A stretch of 36,913 nucleotides of DNA from Faecalibacterium sp. UBA1360 (GTDB taxonomy: Bacteria; Bacillota; Clostridia; Oscillospirales; Ruminococcaceae). Both the position numbers and the translations under genes were made by a program. The stretch lies in NCBI GenBank assembly GCA_002306375.1, contig DBRU01000063.1, positions 32,189 to 69,101 of the forward strand, in the 5' to 3' direction. The notes under the pieces are model-generated. The model ran no database searches. It was not told where the DNA came from and worked only from the letters and a program-made list of their open reading frames with translations. The first letter of the stretch is position 1; each line of letters opens with the position of its first letter. This document shows, piece after piece, positions 31,859 through 36,913 of this stretch.

Positions 31859-33615
31859 TACGCCTCGCCTCCTTTCTCGTCAAAGTCGCCGCTGCCCTTG
31901 GTCTGGCTGCGGTAGACTTCCTGATAGATCTCGTTGGTTTCCAGCAGTTCCGCCGGGGTGCCCCAGCCGCGCACGCGGCCGCCGTCCAGAACCAGCACAT
32001 GGTCGGCGTGTTCGATGCTGGAAATGCGCTGGGCAATGATGAACACGGTGGTGCCGGGGATCTTTTCGGCAAAGCTCTGGCGGATCTTGGCGTCGGTGGC
32101 GGTGTCCACGGCGGACGTGGAGTCGTCCAGGATCAGGATCTTGGGCTTTTTCAGCAGCGCGCGGGCGATGCACAGGCGCTGCTTCTGACCGCCGGAGACG
32201 TTGGTGCCGCCCTGCTCGATGTGGGTCTCGTACTTATCGGGGAAGCGCTCGATGAATTCGTCGGCGCAGGCCTGGCGGCAGGCTTCGGCGATCTCTTCGT
32301 CGGTGGCGTTCTCGTTGCCCCAGCGCAGGTTTTCGGCAATGGTGCCGGAGAACAGTTCGTTCTTTTGCAGCACCATGGCCACGCTGTTGCGCAGGGTGTC
32401 CAGGTCGTACTTGCGCACGTCCACGCCGCCCACGCGCACGGTGCCGGCGCTGACGTCGTACAGGCGGGGCAGCAGCTGGACCAGGCTGGTCTTGGCGCTG
32501 CCGGTGCCGCCGATGATGCCCACAGTCTCGCCGGAACGGATGTTCAGGTCGATGTCGGAGAGCACCTCGCGGCCTTCGCGCTTATAGCGGAAGCCCACAT
32601 GCTCGAATTCCACCGCGCCGTCCTTGACCTCCATGACAGGGTCCTCGGGGTTGTGCAGGTCGGATTCCTCGCTCAGAACTTCGGCCACGCGGCGGGCGGA
32701 CGCCGCCGACATGGTGATCATGACAAAGACCATGGACAGCATCATCAGGCTCATGAGGATGTTCATGCAGTAGGTCAGCATGCTCATCAGTTCGCCGGTG
32801 GTCAGGGCGGTGGCGCCGCTGGACACGATCATGCGCGCGCCCAGCCAGGAGATCAAAAGAATGCAGGAGTACACGGTCAGCTGCATGAGCGGGGCGTTCC
32901 AGGACAGGATCATCTCGGCCTTGAGGAACACCTTGCGCACGCCCTCGCTGGCCTTGCGGAACTTTTCGCCTTCGAACTTTTCACGCACATAGGCCTTGAC
33001 CACGCGGATGGCGGAGACGTTTTCCTGCACGCTCTCGTTCAGGTCGTCGTACTTGCGGAAGGCTTCGCCGAAATAGCGGGTGGCCCGGGACATGATGAAC
33101 AGAAGCGCCGCGCCCAGCAGCACCACGGCCACCAGGTACACGCTGGCCAGTTCGCGGTTGATCGTGAAGGACATGATCATGGCGATGATCATGCTGGAAG
33201 GCGCGCGCACCGACATGCGCAGCGTCATCTGGTAGGCGTTCTGGATGTTGGTGACGTCGGTGGTCATGCGGGTGACAAGGCCCGCGGTAGAGTACTTGTC
33301 GATGTTGGCAAAGCTGAAGGTCTGGATGTTGCGATACATCGAACGGCGCAGGTTGCGGGCAAAGCCGGTGGCCGCCCGGGACCCGAACACCGCGCCCAGC
33401 ACGCCGAACAGAAGGCCGAACAGGGCGGCGATGACCATGAGCCCGCCGATGCGGTAGATGTGGCCCAGGTTGCCGGCGGTGACGCCGTCGTCAATGATGG
33501 AGGCCATGAGTTTGGGGACGATCATTTCCATGACGACTTCGCCGACCATGCACACAGGCGTGAGCACCGATACCAGCTTGAAGCCGTCCAGCTCTTTGTA
33601 CAATGTTTTCAGCAT
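31858..33615 (-). CDS. Heterodimeric ABC exporter, subunit A (degenerate ATP site)
   Basis: A 585-residue half-transporter with six spans and an ATPase domain. Walker A reads GGTGSAKTS (Ala in place of the last Gly), signature NVSGGQKQR, and Walker B ILILDDSTSAVD, with Asp where the catalytic Glu should be; the H-loop is changed from the usual AHR to AQR (FIIAQRISS). These changes are typical of the non-hydrolysing half of heterodimeric exporters (YfiB/YheI type). ATG 33615 (MLKTLYKELDG) is taken; AAGGAG (33628-33633) is 12 bases upstream, slightly far. It follows the MarR gene by 68 bases, so the three genes probably form one operon. Confidence 0.93.
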   Translation of the reverse strand: MLKTLYKELDGFKLVSVLTPVCMVGEVVMEMIVPKLMASIIDDGVTAGNLGHIYRIGGLMVIAALFGLLFGVLGAVFGSRAATGFARNLRRSMYRNIQTFSFANIDKYSTAGLVTRMTTDVTNIQNAYQMTLRMSVRAPSSMIIAMIMSFTINRELASVYLVAVVLLGAALLFIMSRATRYFGEAFRKYDDLNESVQENVSAIRVVKAYVREKFEGEKFRKASEGVRKVFLKAEMILSWNAPLMQLTVYSCILLISWLGARMIVSSGATALTTGELMSMLTYCMNILMSLMMLSMVFVMITMSAASARRVAEVLSEESDLHNPEDPVMEVKDGAVEFEHVGFRYKREGREVLSDIDLNIRSGETVGIIGGTGSAKTSLVQLLPRLYDVSAGTVRVGGVDVRKYDLDTLRNSVAMVLQKNELFSGTIAENLRWGNENATDEEIAEACRQACADEFIERFPDKYETHIEQGGTNVSGGQKQRLCIARALLKKPKILILDDSTSAVDTATDAKIRQSFAEKIPGTTVFIIAQRISSIEHADHVLVLDGGRVRGWGTPAELLETNEIYQEVYRSQTKGSGDFDEKGGEA

Positions 33616-33683
33616 AGGGTTGGCATTCTCCTTACCTTTAAGAAGTAGCATGCAAAAACGGGAACCGCAAACACGGCGCCGGA

Positions 33684-34178
33684 TCAGGGCGCGGCGGCGT
33701 CCTGGGCGCGGCGGGCGTTGGCCCGCATACGCTCCAGCGTGGATTCCAGCTTAGCCAGGTCGGCCGCACTGATGCCTTGCTGCAAGTGGGCCTCAAAGGC
33801 ATTGATGCAGCTGTCCACCTGGTCATAGCAGGCCAGACCCTTGTCGGTGGCGGTCAGGCTTTTGAGCCTTGCATCCTGTTCCACCGACGTGCGGGCGATG
33901 AAGCCTGCCTGTTCCATCGCCTTGAGCATGGTGGTCACGCTGGAACGGCGCACACGGAAGCGCATTTCCAGGTCGCGCTGGTACACCGGGCGCCCTTCAC
34001 GGGTGGTTCGCACGATGTAGCCCAGCATCAATCCGCGCATACCGGTCAGTTCGGGGCTGACCTGGGCGCTGATGCAGGCGTCCAGCGCCCGGTTGACCTG
34101 ATGAGTCGTATAGCTCATCAGCCGGCCGATGCGGCGCATGGTGTTTTCGATTCGGTCTTGATCTTGCGTGGGGATCAC
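33684..34178 (-). CDS. MarR-family regulator of the ABC exporter
   Basis: A 164-residue winged-helix protein. The DNA-binding part runs through MRGLMLGYIVRTTREGRPVYQRDLEMRFRVRRSSVTTMLKAMEQAGFI, followed by the wing RTSVEQDARLKSLTATDKGLA, with dimerising helices at both ends. Being first in line with two exporter genes it probably represses them and responds to a drug-like ligand. The start is uncertain: GTG 34178 overlaps the stop of a 13-codon leader frame (GTGA); the next in-frame ATG (34139) lacks a ribosome site. Confidence 0.88.
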   Translation of the reverse strand: MIPTQDQDRIENTMRRIGRLMSYTTHQVNRALDACISAQVSPELTGMRGLMLGYIVRTTREGRPVYQRDLEMRFRVRRSSVTTMLKAMEQAGFIARTSVEQDARLKSLTATDKGLACYDQVDSCINAFEAHLQQGISAADLAKLESTLERMRANARRAQDAAAP

Positions 34179-34216
34179 CTCAGTTTTCGGCCCGAGGAGC
34201 GGGCGGGTTTGTTCAT
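34175..34216 (-). CDS. Possible leader peptide before the MarR gene
   Basis: A 13-residue frame, MNKPARSSGRKLR, begins at the first ATG of the transcript, about 23 bases from the predicted start of transcription. Its stop TGA overlaps the GTG start of the MarR gene. The ribosome site is weak (TTAGAG). It may couple translation of the regulator or may be chance. Confidence 0.25.
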   Translation of the reverse strand: MNKPARSSGRKLR

Positions 34217-34245
34217 GCTCTAACTGTTTGAAAACGTACTATTAG

Positions 34246-34274
34246 ATTATAAACATTCGTCCACAGGATGTCAA
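34246..34274 (-). promoter_or_regulatory. Promoter of the MarR-ABC exporter operon
   Basis: On the minus strand TTGACA (34269-34274), a 17-base spacer and TATAAT (34246-34251): a perfect sigma-A type promoter, consistent with a gene set held down by a repressor. CTAAT/GTTAG half-sites lie just downstream (34222-34245). Confidence 0.88.
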
Positions 34275-34354
34275 GGCACAAAACCGACGAATTTTTTCCC
34301 GCCGCCCCGGCATTTTTCCGGGCAAAAACAGCGCGGCTTTTCCCGGGGAAACGC

Positions 34355-34392
34355 AAAAAACCGCCCGCGCCTTTTATGCAGGGCGCGGGCGG
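34355..34392 (-). terminator. Terminator of the FtsX-type permease gene
   Basis: CCGCCCGCGCC (34361-34371) and its complement (34382-34392) form a GC-rich stem followed on the minus strand by TTTTTT (34355-34360), 34 bases past the stop codon. Confidence 0.88.
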
Positions 34393-34425
34393 TGAACAAA
34401 AAGGGTGACAGGACGCGATACGGCG

Positions 34426-36913
34426 TTATTCGGGGGCTTTCATGCTTTCCACCATGGAGATGTGGGTCAGCTTGCGCCCCATGACCACGTTGACCACCGT
34501 GCTGAACAGGATGGTCAGGGCGAAGGCGTACACAAAGCTCATGGGCAGGATGTCGCGGCCGAACATGACGGCGTCCACCTCCACGGTGAGGATGACAAAT
34601 TTGTGCAGCGCGATGCCGGTGAGCAGGCCCATGCCGGCGCCGATCAGCGTGAGGATAACGCTTTCGCGGTTGACGTAGGCGTCCACCTCCCGGTCATAGA
34701 AGCCCAGCACCTTGATGGTGGCGATCTCTTTAACGCGCTCGGCGATGTTGATGTTGGTCAGGTTGTACAAGACTACAAAGGCCAGACAGCCCGCGCAGAT
34801 GATGATGAGCCACACCACCGAGTCGATGGATTTGAGCATGTTGAGCACCATGTCCATGCTGTCAGCCGTGAAGTTCAGGCTGGCCACCTCGTCCATGGCC
34901 AGCAGGTCGGCCGAGACCTTGTCCCGGTTGTCGGCGGAGGCGTCGGTCATGCGGGACATGACGGCGTTCCAGTCGGGCTCGTGGCCAAACCCTTCGGCGT
35001 AGGCCTCACTGCTCATGTACACGTAATTGTAGACGTAGTTCTCGCACACGCCGGTGACCAAAAACTCCGCCCGGTTGCCGTCGGCGTCCTCCAGCGTGAC
35101 CGTGTCCCCCGCTTCCACGTTCAGGGTAGCGGCCAGCTTTTCGGTCAAGACGGCGCCTTCCCGCCCAAGGGGGGTGGGTTCGCGGCTTTCCCGTTCGTGC
35201 AGGTCGGCGAAATCGGCGAACGCGTCCACGTCATCAGGGACCATATAGTAATAGTCCACGGTCCCGTCCTCGCCCAGTTCCGCCTCCACCTGCTGGGTAA
35301 AGACCACCATGGACGCCTCAAAGGCGTCGTTGGTGAACAGATAGTCGTGAGCCTGGCCCTGGCGGGCATTTTCGGCCGAGGTGACGGCGGTGAGCAGGTC
35401 GTAGTGATAAATGTCGCCGAACTGTTTGGTGACGATGCTGTTGAGAGAGTCGGAAATGCCGAAGCCCGTGACCAGCAGCGCCGTACAGCCCGCCACGCCC
35501 AGGACGGTCATCCAGAATCGCTTTTTGTAGCGCAGCAGGTTACGGCAGGTGACTTTATAGGTAAAGGGCAGACGCCGCCAGACAAAGCCCACCCGTTCCA
35601 GCAGGATGCGCTTGCCGGCCTTGGGCGCCCGGGGGCGCATGAGGGCGGCGGGGACCTCCTGCAAGGTGGCGCGGCAGGCGGACCAGGTGGCCGCCATGGC
35701 GCAGGCGATGAGGGTGCCGGCCGCCAGGGCCGCCACATCCCAGCGCCAGGTGGCCAGGAACCGCGGGGCGTAGTACATCATCTGGTACGCGGTCCAGATG
35801 ACCCGCGGGAACACATAGAACCCGATGACCAGCCCGAACGCCGCACCCGCCGCGGCGGCGGTCAGGGCGTAGAGCAGGTACTTTTGCATGATGGCAAAGC
35901 GGGTGTAGCCCAGGGCCTTCATGGTACCGATCTGAAGGCGTTCCTCCTCGACCATGCGGGTCATGGTGGTGGACACCACCAGCGCCGCCACCAGGAAGAA
36001 GAACACCGGGAACACCTTGGCCAGGGCGGCCAGCTTGGTGGAGTTGGAGTCAAAGGAGGCAAAGCTGACGTTGCGGCCCCGGTCCCAGACATACCACTCC
36101 CCTTCTTCGATGTCGGCCAGTTCGGCCTCGGCGTCCTCGATCTCCTGGCGGGCGTCGGCCAGCTCCTGTTCCACCTCGGCCACAGCGTCGGCGTACTCGA
36201 TCTCGCCGTCCAGCAGTTCCTGCTTTTTCTCGGCGATGGTCTGGCGGGCGTCCTCCAGTTCGGCGGCCGCGTCGGCCAGCTTGGCCCGGGCGTCCGCGAT
36301 CTCCTCGCGGGCTTCGTCGATCTCCAGCTGTTTGTCCAGCAGGATGTCCCAGCTTTCGTCGATGGTCTTTTTAGCCGAGCGAAGCTGATTCATGCCGTCG
36401 TACAGTTCGCTGCCCTGGGCTTCGAACTGGGCCCAGCCCGCATCCAGCTGGGCCTTGCCGTCGATGAGCGTCTGCTCGTTGGCTTCCAGTTGGGCACGGC
36501 CGGCTGCCAGCTCGGCGGCGCCGGCTTCATATTCGGCCCAGCCCGCCTCCAGCTGCGCCTTGACATTGGCCACGTTCTCGTCCGAGATCAGAGCGTAGGC
36601 CTGTTCCTCGGTGAGGTCCTGGCCCATCTCTTCCTTATAAGTAAGGATCAGGGTCTGGATGCCGTATTCGATGCCTTTCTTGCCTTCGATCAGTTCCCTG
36701 GCGTTATCCACAAGCTCGGTGCCATTGGGGTCCATCTGGGAAGGATCAAGCGCGCCGGTGCCAGGGTTGCCGGTATCGCCGGTACCGGGTTCGTCGGGGT
36801 CGCCGGTGCCGGGAGCAGACTTCTCCCGCGCAGCAAGAAGTTCCGCGTCGGGGTCAGCGGCTGCGTCGGGATCGGTCACCGCATCAGGATCGGTCACCAC
36901 ATCGGGGTCGGTC
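34426..36913 (-). CDS. FtsX/MacB-type ABC permease with extracytoplasmic coiled coil (cut by window edge)
   Basis: The frame is open to the window edge; 828 codons plus part of one are visible. From the cut end: a tandem TDPDA/V low-complexity region, a Gly/Thr/Pro linker, a coiled coil of about 200 residues with repeated AELxxGRAQL/DGKAQLDAGW-type heptads, then spans of an FtsX domain (AKVFPVFFFLVAALVVSTTM; KALGYTRFAIMQKYLLYAL), an extracytoplasmic MacB-like domain of about 200 residues and a second FtsX domain near the end (IATIKVLGFYDREVDAYVNR). Such large permeases of Firmicutes work with a separate ATPase, probably encoded upstream outside the window. The missing N-terminus should hold the first span. 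Confidence 0.88.
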   Translation of the reverse strand, partial: TDPDVVTDPDAVTDPDAAADPDAELLAAREKSAPGTGDPDEPGTGDTGNPGTGALDPSQMDPNGTELVDNARELIEGKKGIEYGIQTLILTYKEEMGQDLTEEQAYALISDENVANVKAQLEAGWAEYEAGAAELAAGRAQLEANEQTLIDGKAQLDAGWAQFEAQGSELYDGMNQLRSAKKTIDESWDILLDKQLEIDEAREEIADARAKLADAAAELEDARQTIAEKKQELLDGEIEYADAVAEVEQELADARQEIEDAEAELADIEEGEWYVWDRGRNVSFASFDSNSTKLAALAKVFPVFFFLVAALVVSTTMTRMVEEERLQIGTMKALGYTRFAIMQKYLLYALTAAAAGAAFGLVIGFYVFPRVIWTAYQMMYYAPRFLATWRWDVAALAAGTLIACAMAATWSACRATLQEVPAALMRPRAPKAGKRILLERVGFVWRRLPFTYKVTCRNLLRYKKRFWMTVLGVAGCTALLVTGFGISDSLNSIVTKQFGDIYHYDLLTAVTSAENARQGQAHDYLFTNDAFEASMVVFTQQVEAELGEDGTVDYYYMVPDDVDAFADFADLHERESREPTPLGREGAVLTEKLAATLNVEAGDTVTLEDADGNRAEFLVTGVCENYVYNYVYMSSEAYAEGFGHEPDWNAVMSRMTDASADNRDKVSADLLAMDEVASLNFTADSMDMVLNMLKSIDSVVWLIIICAGCLAFVVLYNLTNINIAERVKEIATIKVLGFYDREVDAYVNRESVILTLIGAGMGLLTGIALHKFVILTVEVDAVMFGRDILPMSFVYAFALTILFSTVVNVVMGRKLTHISMVESMKAPE

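Noticed and set aside
30002..33648. Two long plus-strand frames opposite the ABC exporter genes
   Set aside because: Both are antisense to clear ABC transporter motifs and lack start signals.
1..36913. tRNA, rRNA, riboswitch or phage genes
   Set aside because: No cloverleaf, conserved ribosomal segment, known riboswitch core or phage protein was recognised on either strand by reading; a covariance-model search would be needed to exclude small RNAs.

Overview
The window is a gene-dense, GC-rich (roughly 60%) chromosomal segment. Its codon use, Gram-positive style ribosome sites (AAGGAG, GGGGG), sigma-A type promoters and gene families (PotABCD, MglBAC, YesMN-type two-component system, YtrA-type GntR, PadR/HAAS, heterodimeric ABC exporters) point to a high-GC clostridial gut bacterium. 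My best guess is Oscillospiraceae near Gemmiger/Subdoligranulum/Faecalibacterium, inferred from style rather than a database match. I saw no rRNA, tRNA, CRISPR array, phage or insertion-sequence genes. Two genes are cut by the window edges: an acyl-ACP thioesterase on the left and an FtsX-type permease on the right.

Left part (1-9240). After the thioesterase fragment lies a complete polyamine uptake operon, potA-potB-potC-potD, on the minus strand, driven by a near-consensus promoter set among inverted repeats. Facing away from it is a YtrA-type regulator-ABC ATPase-permease-zinc-ribbon operon whose promoter contains a perfect 15-bp-arm palindrome, very probably the autoregulatory operator. 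A ~240-bp non-coding cassette of stacked inverted repeats (7009-7255) separates this operon from a convergent Bax-inhibitor-1 family membrane protein. hemW is divergent to that gene and ends at a long perfect-stem terminator.

Middle (9376-15886). A small exported protein of unknown function is followed on the minus strand by a PadR regulator with its HAAS-domain membrane partner. Next is a compact lipoprotein-permease-ATPase importer of the nitrate/sulfonate/thiamine-precursor class. A divergent three-gene operon encodes a Crp/Fnr regulator, a membrane-bound dolichol-phosphate-mannose-synthase-like glycosyltransferase and a flavin-reductase-like protein.

Sugar block (15914-25076, minus strand). 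A response regulator, a sensor kinase and a sugar-binding lipoprotein form one overlapping operon. Immediately downstream lie mglB, mglA and mglC, encoding a galactose/glucose-type ABC importer. The layout suggests that the three-gene module senses a sugar outside the cell and controls mglBAC. A hairpin with a U-run between mglB and mglA probably lets the binding protein be made in excess. MglC has an unusual ~200-residue cytoplasmic coiled-coil extension.

Right part (25107-36913). A DEDDh exonuclease with a C-terminal zinc-binding segment and a Cof-type HAD phosphatase share an operon, divergent from a membrane GGDEF protein. Then comes the most unusual gene of the window (28902-29684): a three-repeat ricin-type lectin domain with no signal peptide, fused to a histone-H1-like Lys/Ala/Pro tail and transcribed from a near-perfect promoter. 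A MarR-controlled heterodimeric ABC exporter pair with one degenerate ATP site follows, and the window ends in the FtsX permease with a long extracytoplasmic coiled coil.
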